Assembly (NCBI GenBank): GCA_948470475.1
Contig: OX419347.1
Coordinates: forward strand, 18,520,175-18,584,174
Reading direction: 5' to 3'
Length of the DNA: 64,000 nt
From: Galaxea fascicularis
Taxonomy: Eukaryota; Cnidaria; Anthozoa; Scleractinia; Euphylliidae
A program made the position numbers and the translations under genes. The notes under the pieces are model-generated. The model did no database searches and was not told where the DNA came from. It was given only the letters and a program-made list of their open reading frames with translations. Below, piece by piece: positions 1-14,200 of this stretch (within the stretch, counting starts at the first letter, position 1; every line of letters starts with the position of its first letter).

Positions 1-3000
1 GATCTTTACTTTTGAAAACGAGGCTACAAGAGTCATTTGATGCGTGACAAGAAACTCTTTTCCTGCAATAACGTAAAGTAAGAATAAGCGTAGCGGCGTC
101 CACAAAAATCTTACAGAATTATCAGAAAAACGGGATGGTCTTAATATTCTCGTCATAACCTGGGCTGTAAAGCGATCACCGAATATCTCTTGCAGCTCAG
201 TGCTAAACGAGGAGGGATAATACCTGCTATTTTGAAATGGGATAAGGCTGCATGGAGAACAATCAGCCGGTCAAGGTGGAATAGTTATATCTGATGCGGC
301 GTTTCGTTCCACTGACACGCGTGGGCCTACATGTAATCACGCGAAGGTCAGGCTGATTTCTGTGATTCAAAGGTTTCTCAACATAAGGTGTTTATTTAAA
401 GTTTGGGGCAACAACTCCAGAAATAATTCTACTTAGAGTTTACTTAATCCGTAGCTCGGACATCACGGTAAGTAAACAACCACGATCAGATGTTAACGCA
501 AGTATACATTAATGCTCTTGACGTAACTGGAAATTTGGCTAAGAACACAGGAGAAGGTTTATGCCGAGTTGTACTTAGAACTGAGCGGATCTTTTCTCTA
601 CTCAGTTTACTTCAGTCATGCCTAGAAATAGACAAGAGGTCGCAGTGAGCATTCCTTTACCAGTAACACTCCCAGTACCTACAATCGATTGGTTATATAT
701 TGTCAACTCCAGAGAAGAGCAAAATCATTTCAGAATGCGTGTGCAAAACTTGTTTTCGGGAAGGAAAAATAGGGCTAACGGGAATTTTCTATTTAATAAT
801 AAAGGCAATCCGAACAATGACTTTTTTCAATCAGTTGAAAAGTGTTAAACAAGTCCAGTGACGTTACAGGAAAGTACTGTTCAATCCGAGATGGGTTTCA
901 TTTAAGTGAAGACTGTTTTCATTCTTCATAACGGCGTTAGGTAGTCGAATGTCTGACCAAAAATCAATTTTATCAGCCCAATATAAATTATACCCTTTCC
1001 ACATCAGTAATAAAGAGAGATTATAAGATCAATCGTAGACTCTGCCTGCATAAAGGAACCGTGAAAGTTTCTCTTGGCAATGCCTCAGTTTTTATTCCTG
1101 TGAAATATCTTGTGGAAACACTTTCAGTTCTGAAGATGACATATTGCGAGGTATTAGGCCTAGATTGTCATTTTTAGGTTCTGCAAAGCAAGCTTACTTT
1201 ACACCCTGAGTCTGTAATCATAACAATACTAATAGACGGTCAGGAGGACTTTTGAAACGTTTTCAAAGTTTCTGATGATTTTGTTTGTTGTTATCTAATG
1301 CAATCATTCGTGGGAGCGTTCGATTGGTCATTGAGGCCTGTGGCTGAACAATTATCGTTTCTTCAAAGGAATACGAAATCGACCCCCATCATCTGACTGC
1401 ATTTGTTGTTGTTGGATTGGAAAAACGTAAATTGAGCTCTCTCAAAAATAGTTATTTTCTTGATGAACCTTGAACATGTCGACTTTTACTGTTAAGGACA
1501 TATGAACGTAAGCACTTGGTGCCTTTCCAACTTGTGACGCATTTTCAATTTCTCAACAGACAATCAGTCGCGTGTATTGTACAGTCGACCCAACTCTTTA
1601 ACTGTCGGCACACGACCACGCTAACTGCGTCAAAGGAGTGTTTTCTTTTGTCACCCTCTTAACACATTTTCAGTGAGAAATAAAATACGAAACGAAACAC
1701 TTGTATCTCTTTTGAAATCAAACTGGTAACAAAAATATCAGTAATTTGACGGTTTGTGTCAAAGACAATCATAAAGCAGCCAAGAAAAATTAACGGATTA
1801 TAAGTGCAGGATTTTAACACTGTTTGGTTTTATAACCAGCAGAACCTTTAATGAAAACCTGACACTCATATAATCGGGAACTAATCATTAGCTAGCTTAT
1901 TGGCAAATTACCCCCCAGAAACGAGCAAATATCAAAATCTGGAAAACTCTTCTTAAATGTCGCATTGACTAACTCAGTCTTAATGCGATTCAGCCTGCGC
2001 ACACCGTCAAACGTAGATTTCTTTGTAATCTTTTTTTTTCATCCTGTCATAGTTCCGAAGTACAAATTTACCAAAAGTATTGCAGTATTTTTCCAAAACG
2101 GACTGCCTCCGCTGATCGATTTCTTCCATTATCTTTTAATGTTTTTCATATTTTCAAACAGTCGAGAGAGGAAAGGCAGCAGAGGACCTCAACATTGTTG
2201 CAAGGTTGAGGGAGCTTAAACACTTCTGTTATATTTCATGATACGTGAAAAAGATATGTCGCAAGGATTATTTTCAGTCAAGAGAAATTAAGAGGTCGTT
2301 GTTTGACCCCTTTTTTTATCAGGAATGTCCGATTTTAGGTTTTGTACAATGGAAAACAGCAAGAAGCATTCAATGCTACTATAATGACTCTAAAATTGCT
2401 AGAATTTTATGGTTGCACTTCAGTTGATCGACACACTCAAAAGTTAGAAATATTCTGTGCGAAATATTAAACAGCACCACGGGAAAGTATTGTTTCTCGA
2501 AACACGGGTGTTAGAATTTCATTTTCACTTTCAATCTGTTTATTCTCGGAACCTTTGTGTTTGCTGAGTAATGAATGCAAGTAATGCGCCGCTAAGGAGG
2601 CGGAATGACCGTTAACAAATGCTCAGTGACATTTTTCCAACCCAACCTTTTCAGAGATGTAGATAAAATTTTTAACAGACGGGAATTATCAGTTCACAGG
2701 CGGGTTTACAAGAATCCATTCCTACAGATTTTTAAGAGCATAGAAGGTTTTTCAGCCGGGAAAATCAAGTTGACAGCCGGTTATTTTCTCCGGCTCCCGG
2801 CTATTATCTACATCCCTGCCCTTTTACGTTTGTGACAAAAATGGTATTATTTTTGTAAATGATTACGCGCAAACAAGAAGTTGACATAGCAGATTGGTCT
2901 CGCAGAAAGACTGTGAGGAAAATATTTACACAATGGGAAGTGAGAATGCATATTTTACTGAATAGTTTTCGTATGAAATGTATCCATGCTGTGTTATGGC

Positions 3001-6000
3001 CTTTCGATGTATTGTGGCCGCTGTAAGTTGAAATCGTGATCGAATCATGGCAAGGCTAGTTTAAGTATCATAGAGAGATGCGACCCTGACTTTGAGACTT
3101 CTGGAGCCAGACAGTCTACATACCGATTAAAATTAAGCTATTCATTGCTGACGATCCTAATCAGTGATGTTTCCTTAAAATTTGTGGCAATTGTGTCCTT
3201 ATTCCCTGACAGAGAAAGAGAGAGAGCTGGTGAGGGCAAACTGAAAGTCAACACTGGAAAAAGTCGTTGGAAAATTCCTCAGATAATGATGTTACTTTGG
3301 AATGCCTCCTGATCTTCACACCATTTTGTCATAAGTACTTTGTTTGTCAGATTTCCTGCTTTGACAAAAGCGTTAAAAATAGCGAAGCCATGGGGTTTCA
3401 ATTATTTACAAGAACGCGCCAATGATGTCAGGTGCCGAAAAAGAAATGGTCTCTCAGCTACTGCATACTTTTACGCCAAATTCTGGTTAATAGTCATCGC
3501 AAATTTAAGGAGAAACCGAACATTTTTCTGTATGTATTCAATTCGGTAAGCCATTTAAGCTTGAAAAATTGGCAGTGACGTACAGCTATCCTAATTTTCT
3601 TTGCTTGTCTCGCTTATAAATAGGTTGTAATTACGGTACTTAATCAGCCATTCGGAAATTTTTTTAGGTCAGCACGTGATCGAAATTAGCTCTATAAAAA
3701 CTGAAGCATTCTTCTGTGGCTTAACCTCTCGAAGGCTTGAGCTGGGTACTATACTAACTTCATATTATCAGACGATCGCAAATATTCAGGTGAGGGAAGA
3801 CTTGTTTATTGGGTTTGTCAGGCCATTTAAATTTGTAAAACCAATATAACAGGAGAGATCATTTCAAATTAGCAGAAATTTGCCAGATCTGGCATGCCAT
3901 GTCATTCCGAAGGCCTGGTATTCCTGTATAACCTAAACGAACTTTGACAACTGTATGTACCTAGCATGTTACCTAGTCAGAGTTGCCTCCGTCTCAAACT
4001 TTAGACCAGATAGTCGAAAAGTATAGAATTTCAGCACTGAGATAAAGCAACTAGTTACGCTACAAGTTGCATTGCCACTTATTCTAATGGTGTTTCAGGA
4101 TCATCTATTTTACTTTACTTCCATTGTATCTTGTATAGAGAGACTAGAGACGAACCTAAACGAAGTAAGCTTTAGCAAATAGAGAGCAAAATGCTCAGGC
4201 CAATATAAACTTCCAGTCAGAGAAGAAACAATATATAAATGTGTCTAAAGATATAACTTGTAATAGTTCCTTGAGTTTGTGGGTAAAGTGAGAGCGTGCA
4301 ATATTGAATTAACGAAAACTTCAATAATAGCAGCGATGACCGCCACATGGTCTCCTTCAATACTGCACTCATTGCTTTTCAAGGTTAGTTTCACGTGAAC
4401 TGAGAACCAGAATTGCTAAACACTTTATCACGTGAAATATAACAGGCGATTTGGAACAGGTTCAAAGCTTAAGTTGTATTCGCAGATTCATCGGCGAACA
4501 TTCTAAACTAAGCATGTTCCACGTGAGCAAATCTACTCCACCCAAAACACGGGAATTTGGATCCATTTCGCTTCTTTCTATTGGCAGCTTTCAGATTCGC
4601 ATTTTGATATACAGGCAAAATTTGTCAAGCCTTTTTGGCTCTATGTCAGCGTCAGTCTCTTTAAGCCCGTATGTCATAATATTAGCGCCCCACCCGTCCT
4701 AAAAGGAGTGTGAACCATTTCGATTTTACATCTCATATTGACTGTGTAGTTGTTTTATGGCACCCATTCTCCTCCCGGTGAATTGCTTTTTCGCTTTTAT
4801 TCAGATCAAAAGATCTTGGCCTTGATAGTCATTCCCTACCAACGGATTACTTAACTAGTAAAATCTATCGGAGAACTGAGCAGTTAGACATATTTTGCTG
4901 AGAAAGCATTTTCGTGGGTAAACAAACAATATTGGAGGCAACCATAATATGTTAATTTATTAGGTTATTTTTGGAAACCGTACTCTTTCTTTAGTAAGGA
5001 ATAAATGACAATATTAACTTAGAAGGATTGTACAACTCAATGAATATTGAACTCACTTCTTAGCATAAGATTGTAAACCATCGCCTAAAATAGAGCTTGG
5101 AAAAGAATATTAGCAATGAAGTAACGCTGTTTGTTTCTCACATCAAAAGGTAACCTTCAGGCAAGAGATCGTACGCTCTTTGCAAAGCCGGATAGTTTTT
5201 CGCTGCTAAGGTGCCGCCCAGTGATGTGCGTTTGTTGGCTCTCTACTGTTATGTGGTTATAACATTGTCCAAGCAGCAATAAACTCGAGAAACGTTTCAT
5301 GATAGTATGCCATAGTATACACTTCGCTTTCCGGAAGTTTTTCAAAGTAATGCAATCGACTCTACATGTTGTTACCGTTAAAATAAGAGGGAACTAGAAA
5401 CACAAAAACCACCCGGAACTGTCTTAAAACAATTCATTTTCAACATTTGATCCACTTCCTCCAAAATTAGAATCACAGCTGCATCGACAAAACCAACTTT
5501 CCCAGTACAAGAAAAGGATGCCGTAACAGCTTTCATTTGAATGATCACAGTTCCCCAACTGAAACTCAAATGTTACAACAACGTCAGCCGACACAGTGCA
5601 ATACAGGAAGACTGATCTCACACTCAGTTCGGATTTTATCCACTAAAACTATATAACACAACCGTAACGATAAACATGGCCAATTTGAATCACTATCCTG
5701 ATACACGAAAGAGTCAAAAGAGTGAGAAACGACTTCAAATTAAAGAAAGTACATACGATGATACTTTCTTTAACGTGAAACTTCGCTCAGCTGAACAGCC
5801 CACGAATAAAAACATATGTTGTACAAAATATAAAGGAAAAATATAAAATATGAACAAGAAGAGGAAATACACTTGTGGTAAAAACATACATATATTTGTG
5901 TTCAATTATGATTAAAATTATTATAATGTTTAAAACTATCCCTATAAAGGTTAAATTTTACACTGCGAAGGAATTTCTTTTAACCCCCGGTGGCGCGTGT

Positions 6001-8902
6001 TGTGTCTGGTAGTGCATTCATTTGGTTACAAGCATTTTGATATTGTTCTATTTATAGTTAACAGTCTTCAGTTTGGCGCTCAGTCCATTCATGACGATGC
6101 TTTTTTCAGCTGGTCAGCTCTCAATTCATTTTAGCAGTGGACAAACAAGTTGTTCTCTTCTGCAACTTTTTTACGCATAGTATAAAAATTCATTCTTTCG
6201 CCGCCTTTTTGTCTGAGCTAATCACACCGAGATCTCGTAAATTTGCACTTTGATTAGACAACACCCTAAATACTTTTGGCGACCTTAGTAAGTACTTAGC
6301 TCCAACTATAGCGAAGTCTTTTCCAATAAAAAATATTAAGTTATGCGTTTGAGACCCTAATAGCATTTTTCAGACACTTCTTTATTCGCTTTATCACCTT
6401 CGGTATTGATAAACATATCTGACAAGTGTAAGGATCGTTCAATGTCCACGTGACTTGAAAAAGGATGTTTTCACAATTTATGTTTTTTCAAACAACTTGC
6501 TCTCCCAAGAACTACCGAGAGAAATGAGTCTTAACAACGGGAGTGGAATACTCTTTCATTGTCATCTGTTTTGGATTAAGCCGTGCCGATATATGCAACT
6601 CAAACTGTTAATTCTTCGTACGGTTATTCATCAGTATTCTACCATGCTGTGATTATTTAAGTACTAACTAAAAATGTAGTTGTAATATTCATCTTTTGAA
6701 TCCATTTCTGGCAAATTTTCAAGTATACCATTGAAAATCACAAAGATTATTGATTTGAAAGAACAGATACAGCCATACCGGCTTCTTTCTTCACCCAGTT
6801 GGATAACAAGTCGATAAACTGCTTTCCAGATTTTGAAATGTGTGCTTGGAAGTGATCAGTGATTGGTTTCAAGGATAATATACCGTAAACTGTGATTTTG
6901 AAAAACTTTCGCAATTTTTTTTGTCTGTAATCTGTTAAAGTCTTAAAGGAAATCCACTTTTATTAAAATCTTGCTTAGGGCACTTGGCTTTTCGAAGTTC
7001 TAACAATAAGTCTGTCTGTGCCAAATTGCTTTAACACGCCTTTGCAGTAGCCATATTTTCAATTACCTTCCCTGATCTGGCTTAGCCGTACAAGAGCGTA
7101 AGATGTACCATCACTAACACGTTCACATAACTTCAAAGATTGGTTTGCCACAACGCTTCATTGGTTCTGAGTTCTCAAAACTCATTTAGTTTAGACGTTT
7201 GAAAAGATGTTCTCTTGTGCTCTATTGTGGCGTCATACTAATCACCCGTTGGTATATAATAGACACGGCACAACCACGGCACACAATTCATGGACACGGC
7301 ACGCGACCAAGTTCTAATTAGTCAGTTTTCAAACAATCTTTTATTTCCGGGCCCTAAATGGGGTAGATCGGAAAAATATGCAGATACGGTTCTATTCATT
7401 GCGTGCAAAGTTCGTCGAGGAGTAATATCTTGTTTTCACGGTTTTACGAGCACAAACAATAGTAAATCTGTTCAAAACTGATTATGGTACTATCAGATAT
7501 TGCATCATTCTTAACTTTCCATTTGCGTGTTTGCGCAAACAAAGAACTCATGTACAGTGAAATATGCGACCTGCCGAGATATTGCATTACCTTTATCAAA
7601 ACAGGTCATCGTTCGCGTGCCAGGAGGCGTGTCAGTTTTGCTCTGAAGCTGTATTTTTGATAATCAAGAGCTTGTTACGTATTTTATCAAGTGCGCACGA
7701 GCTCAGTAAGTTTAGTTGTTGGGCGTGATCAAAGACGTTAAACGCTCGAGTTTGGTATCTCATCAAATTTAGTTGTTGTTTTCAAATAAAGTATTGGGAC
7801 GGAGGTATTTGGCTACAATAGCACATGTTTGAAATTCTTCTGCAAAATTGTTTGATCACAAACATCATAGTTAATTCTGTGCTGAAAATTTCCTTGTTTT
7901 GATCTGTTCAGCTCACAAATAGATAGAGAACTTTAAGTCTGACTGACTTCTAATTCAGTGACAATGAAAATGTCACCAGGTAGAAACAATTTGGATCGCT
8001 GCCGGCAACTGTTTCTAGGCCAGAATTTTAATGATGTGATGAACTTGAACTACACTGTATAATTACTGCGGCAAGTCAGTGAAAACTAATGTGAAAATAA
8101 GTAGGTGATTATGATTATTTACTAGGTACGGAGGCAGCGAGTCAGGATGAGTCAAACTGAACGTTTTGTCATATGACTACAGTCCGCCATACCCCAAGCT
8201 CATATCAATCGGTTAGAGTAACCGGGCTTTTACTCTGCATCACCAATGGGTCTCACTTACGGACTTCATAGTTCAGCTAAAATAAAATGGACCGAGTGAA
8301 AATACTGTCCAAGTGCATAGTTTTTATTTAATGGTCGGTCTTTACGATTTTTGATAATATTTGAGCCACTTCAGTGTACAGTAAAACAAATACACCAAAA
8401 CTGAAAATAGTCTAAAACGGTCCAAAATGTCTGCAGCTTTTTGTCCATTGTGGGTAAACCTTCCCGCTGATCTATTCTCCGCAACGGGCTGCAATTTTAA
8501 GTTAATGGCACAAATTGACTTTTCAATAATGGCTGCACTTTCGTTGCAATTTCCTTTAGTAGCTGACACAGACGTTGACGGAAACTACCAGAAATGGGCT
8601 GACTTTCTGGGAGGAGGTCGACCCCTTGCAGGGAGGAGTGAGTCGTTTTTGTGAGATGCTTGGTCATTGTGTGTTTGGTGGGGTGAGGGATGAGTTGAAA
8701 ACCCGACGGGGATATAGTCTATGTCGCCAGATTTTCGAATGTCCTGAGGTGTCTCTGTTGTTGTCAAATGGCGCCATCCTGAAAATGTCCCATTGATTTT
8801 TCGCGTAGCCTCAAAACTCTCGAAACGGTATGTGAAAATTGATAGGGAAATCTACAAACAAAACATATACCTTACCATAGGAAATTTACAATGCACTTTA
8901 TA
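1..8902. other. Intergenic region, no gene recognised
   Basis: AT-rich DNA in which all open frames are short and none resembles a known protein or forms a convincing exon chain. The densest overlap of short frames is at 8340-8800, on both strands, but none has splice-site support or recognisable similarity. An upstream gene's UTR or distant exons could lie here unseen. I see no RNA gene or complete mobile element. Confidence 0.5.
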
Positions 8903-9103
8903 ACAGTGCGACGCGCCTTACCGTGGCCAAGTTAGCCACTGATCAAGGTACGCGAATTTAATTGACAGACACGCGTCCATTTGGTTGCTACGTGTTGAAA
9001 CTTTCTACGGAAGCGTGTCTGTCAATCAAATTCGCGTACCTTGATCAGTGGCTTTCTTGAAAAATTGTTTGTTGGGTGGCCACGGTAAGGAGCGTCGCAC
9101 TGT
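8903..9103. mobile_element. Foldback MITE, family A copy 1
   Basis: An inverted repeat of about 200 bp. The left end begins ACAGTGCGACGCGCCTTACC and the right end is its near reverse complement. The inner arms, around GATTGACAGACACGC, also pair across a short loop near 8980-9005. The left arm lacks about 20 bp that the right arm keeps next to TTTGTTGGGTGGCCACGG. A second copy of the family lies at 43545-43762. No coding capacity, so a non-autonomous DNA element is the likely class. The superfamily cannot be assigned because no clear target duplication is visible. Confidence 0.85.
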
Positions 9104-10200
9104 AACGCGATTTTACAAAATTCGCTTTAATTTAATGTATCTTAATTAATGTGGATGTAAATTTAGTGCACGCGGTTAGTTTACAACATTGTTATTTTAA
9201 AGCACCTTTATTTCATTGCAAAACCTTATGAGATCATGACCCCTCTATTAGTTCTTCAGAGTCATTACCTGCAACATTCTGAGGTTTGGTCTCCGTCAAT
9301 CAAACAAGTGAGCAGCTCTTGGTGATTCCACGGAGGCTTTGAAAGATCTTTTGAATTGATAGGGTCTAGTTAGGCTTCAAAACCAAATTTTTGGCTGTAA
9401 AAAAAACTTAGAAACATCTGTGGACTTAGCCTCCTTTTATTGACGGAAGCCAAAACGCAGTTTGACGTTCAGAAACGTAAAGTGCGAGTTTGCAGAATTA
9501 AGGAAATCGCTGTAAATAAAGCAAGAGGCTTATCGAAAAATTCGCGTTAATTTAGTGAAACGTAAATTTTGTTCGCGTTGTCAACGTTGTCTCCTATTAT
9601 AAGGTATTGGGAAAGGTTTACTGAAAACACAGCACAGGACTCCCATGTGATCATTTGAGCTCAACACGAGGAATATTTCAATTTATTTTCGCGCAGATTT
9701 CCCCCATTTGTAAGTTATTCTTTAAATGAATGGAGCGAATTTGTTATTTAACAAAAGTTAGTGTTATTTCTGTAGAAGTCTGGTTAAGTTGGTTGGTTGG
9801 TTCAGTTTTATATGGGGCTATGGCTCCTTTACTTTTTGGCATAAACTTGATTACTTTTATCACTTTTATTTAATTTATCATTGTATTCTCTGTATTTATG
9901 ACATTAGATTCTATTAAAGAATGCAGAGTTACCCGTTCAAAGATTATTTTTCTCGCAATATTCGGTCCGTGACCTACGTGCCATTTCCTTTTTGGAGTCT
10001 GGCGTAGATCATGTGGCTATGTTGAGATTTAATATTAAGATCATTTAATCAGTGGTTTGTTCAGATACAAAGCTTGACTTTCGTTTATTAGAATGAGTTT
10101 CAGTTAGGACGCTCCACTTTTAAAGCAAATGTTAAATTAAGACGGGGACTCCCCAATTATTTCGTCATGTTTTTTTCCCCACTAAGCATAAACCATTACG
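9104..10200. other. Intergenic region, nothing recognised
   Basis: AT-rich sequence between the foldback element and the putative promoter of the p53-family gene. No exon-like frames or structured repeats stand out. Two stretches, near 9115 and 9537, share a motif around AATTCGC/AATTTA, too weak to call a repeat family. Confidence 0.4.
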
Positions 10201-10203
10201 CTG

Positions 10204-10247
10204 ATTGGTTGAAATTGATTGGCTGATAAAACAGACAATCTGATTGG
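10204..10247 (+). promoter_or_regulatory. Cluster of three inverted CCAAT boxes, candidate p53-gene promoter
   Basis: ATTGG, the reverse of CCAAT, occurs three times within 44 bp, at 10204-10208, 10218-10222 and 10243-10247. Clustered CCAAT boxes are typical NF-Y promoter elements. The cluster lies about 1 kb upstream of the p53-family start codon. That coding exon begins after an acceptor-like TTTTAG at 11239-11244, which implies an upstream non-coding exon. A possible donor, AAAG|GTATGG, is near 10332. The assignment to this gene is inference. Confidence 0.3.
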
Positions 10248-11252
10248 TCCTAGTGTATCCTTGCTCGGTCATCGAATTTTCTTGTATCGAAAGCTGACCT
10301 CGTGCTCTCTGTTTTGGAAAAGAAAGCGAAAGGTATGGGTTTTCTTCCAGTGTTTACGTTTGTTTCTCAGTTACAGCAGAGAGTGTTCAAAAATTATTGT
10401 GTCTAATATAAATACTTAGCGAAAAGCGCTCTAATTCCGCTTGTGGAAAGTGTTTGGGTGCTTACAGCGCCAAGATAAACACGCGCTCATCAACTTTGAA
10501 AATCGATTTGGCTCCGAGCCGTAAGCTTTCTCAGCTTTTGCAGAGTTTTTTTGGAGGAATAATGTCTGCGTATTGTTACGAAAAGCTAAAAGCACTGCGT
10601 CGCAATCGAAGGACAGCGACGAGGTCGCTATAAAGCGCATTGTGCTAGCAGATCACGATCGTAAAATGAATAGGAAGTTGTTTTGATTCCAACGTGAATG
10701 ACTGTTTGATCCTATGTTATTAAGCTTTTATTAAAGTCCACAGGTGGTGTTATTTTGTCGTTGTTTTTGCCTTAGCGATTAGAGTTGCTTTATCTGTCGG
10801 TCAAGCTAGGATTTTTGAATATCGTTTTGATTTCGTTTGTACTTGCTAACGGGCAATTCTCGTTGTAGGCTAAACGTTGTGCACTCGCTTGTCGGAACTA
10901 GAGTTGTTTACCAAACAGGAAATGTGCATACATGAACATTACTATGTGCAGCGCCATCGTTTGCGAGATTTATTTGCAGTTGTCGACGCACATTATTGTT
11001 ATTTTGATGTTTTTGCATTAGCTCTTTCTCTTTTTTTGAGGTTTCGAAGCATTTGGTTTTATTTTTTATGGCGTTGCGTGTTCGAATACATGTGACATGC
11101 TGTTGAAGTCATAAGACTCCTACCTTCAAGACGCTTAATGGAATTCGTGGTAGCAACGATTATACGATACCTAAACATACTGAAAAAAACGCGCCTTTGT
11201 ACTAAGTGAAAAAGTTTTTTTAATTCTATCTTTGCTCTTTTTAGAAGTCAGT

Positions 11253-14200
11253 ATGGCCGAAGAACAAGTGGAACCTACAATTTCCTTAAATGACAAGCAA
11301 TTTAAACATCTTTTAGCTGATGTACGTGGGGAAAATAACTCCTGGTAAGTGGTTGAAATAAACTTTGTGTCACGCGTTTAGGTGGTTCACATGTTTTCAT
11401 GCCCAGTGCTTTTCTACTTGTTGATAATTCGGTTAGTCATCTTCTTCAAATTGTGTACATAGAGTTTTTGTTATAGAGTTGCAGTGTTTATAGTGTTTTT
11501 GTTTACATTATTGTCACTTTTTTTCTTTCTTTCTGTACGTAACAATTATTTTGTCGGTCAAGCCAAGTAACCGATGCGGCGATCACGTTGAAGTTAGCAT
11601 AAGTTGTTTACCTATTGAAATATGAACTCTCCTTCATCGAGTCACGCATATTTCTCGCGACACGTGAAAATCATATGTGGCTCGAATTAGACATTTAAAT
11701 GAAGTGGAACAAAGTAGCAGCAATAGTATTAAGAGTAACTCCCACCCAGCGCTGCAAAAGGTGTGTCCTGTTTAAGGAGAATGGATATGCAGAAAATGAT
11801 TGAATATGCAACTTCAAGGTTGGAATGTTTCTTCTCTTCTTTGCTCTTACCAAGGGTTTTCTTGGGTTACACTCCTGCTTTTGTGAAAAACTTGTTTCTT
11901 AAAATCTTTGTTTGTGCATTCTGTACCTTTTCACAAAACCTTTAAATTTTTTTTGGAGTGGAGAGAAAAATTAGATTTTCAACATTGTCTTATCTCTGAC
12001 TTCAAAGAATCTAGCTTATGACAGACTCATGATATTCAATTTTGTTGAAGCTTGACTTTTTGTTTCAAGCATTCTTTTTACCAGAAATATGTAAGTTGCC
12101 ACACTCAACATTAACTCTAATGTTCATCAAGTAAACTTTTACTTCCAATATTATTTCATTTTAGTTGATTTGTACTTCTTGTGACTTAAAGATAATTACC
12201 CACTCTTTTGAAAGTGTAGCGAATGTACTTAGCTGTAAGCTGTGTCACTGTTGGTCAGTAAGATGTTACGTCACAGCTTCTTCAAGTGTAGTGTGGCAAT
12301 ATTATTTGCAAGGTCAATGTTAATGTCTTGTAGAGGTCAAGTGAGATATCTAGTAATTTTGGAGCCACCCTTTTTTTAAACCCTTACCAAAGTACTAGCA
12401 AAAACAAAAAGAGAAAAGCAAACTCGCTGGGCTGCATTCACACAACTAATAATGATGAATGGTAGCCTTCCAAGTGTACATCTACAATCTGAAAAGTTTG
12501 AGCTGCATCACAAGATTCAAAGTAATGAACATTCTGTGATGGACCTGTTTAAAACCACATGACCTGATTCAAAGGCCAGTCTCAAAATGATTTGCTCTCA
12601 AAGTACAACTGAAGGAATAAAGGAATCAAAACTTACTGAGGGACAAATATAGAAAAAAAACATTATTGAAATTTTCAATTGGAAAAATGCAGAAACTGCT
12701 CAGTTTGGTTGAAGGGTTTTGAGAGTTCTCATGCTAAAGATTTCATTTACAGTGTCAAAGGATAGCCCCACATGACTTATCTATGACTCAAACTTTGACC
12801 TTTACAGGATGGACCTGGGGCGTATCCCAACCTGCTTTTACGGCACTTTACTGAGACATCAAAAATGTATTCTGCACTGTTGTATATCATATGTTGTATG
12901 TCTTTTAATGGAGCTGAAACTATTGTGGAATTGCACACATTTTAGGACGTATCCTACTGATGAACAGTTATTACATTCAGATATTTTTTGAAGCAACATC
13001 TATTTGTGGTCTGTCACCTTTGATACCATGTCTTTCAATGCTTGAGTGACTCTGAAGGCATGATTTGTGTTCTTAGGCTGTATGGTGATTATTATCAGCA
13101 AAGACAAAAAGTGAATTAAAACAAGTGTAATGATCTTGTGGAGGTTAGGGTTTCACATTGAAAAGACAAGGCTTCACAATATAATCAGAGGTTTTGCTAA
13201 GCAAGTGTAATGAGGGATAGTGAGTGACACAAAGGTTTTCCTCTTTAGTGATATTATCATGCCATCTTGTTAGGCTGATAAAGGAACCTCTGGTTATGCA
13301 GTTAGAGATTACAAACAGCACTACAGGGTAGCTCCATTGCTCAATGATGTATTCATTTCACAAACTCAAATTAAACTTGTTGGAACCATGTTAGAGACAT
13401 TGTACAGAAAACCAACAACAATACAGGAAAGAGCTGCTGGTCTTTTCTTAAAATTCCAGAATCTACAGAACTTACTTTGTAAAGGTCAATTGATTACATG
13501 AAAATGAAAGTCAAAAAGAAAGGCATTAAAACATTCAGACCATGTGTTTGCAGTGTCCCATGACTGTATCTATATCTTGTGACATACAACATACATTATG
13601 CAGATGCTGACAGATATTTATGTATACATACTTGTGATTTAAGTTTGCTGGTGGTTTAGAAATGTCAAAGCAAGATACAAACTTTGGCAGATATTTTTAT
13701 TTATAAGGAAGATAAAATCAAACTAGTTTGAAATTGTTAAATCAAAAACAAATTTAAACCACATACCTGCATCATACTTGCATCATGTTGTGCCATATTT
13801 CCTTTATGAGCTTTACATAGTACAACATGGTAGTTCATATAACATATGCCTTTTAAAAATCAGTGATTAATGTTTTGAGATGTAAGCTAATGTGTAATTA
13901 TAGAAGTTATATTGTTTGATTGTACTGTGATGACTTCATAATTATGGATGAAATCACACTTTGGCATACATTAGTCTTAAAGTGGGTGAAGTATGACCAC
14001 TAGAATAATTCTAGTGGTCATACTTTAATATTATTATTGATGGTATTGAGCGATGGTATAGAGCTATACAATGTGTTTCCCCACCTCAAAAAAAGACAGT
14101 GTTTGTTTGCTGGTGTGAAAATTAGGGTTGCATTTCTGCTATTTTGCCATATTTGAAGAAAGAAAGGATCTTAAATTAATGAAGGTCTGAAACTGGATGT

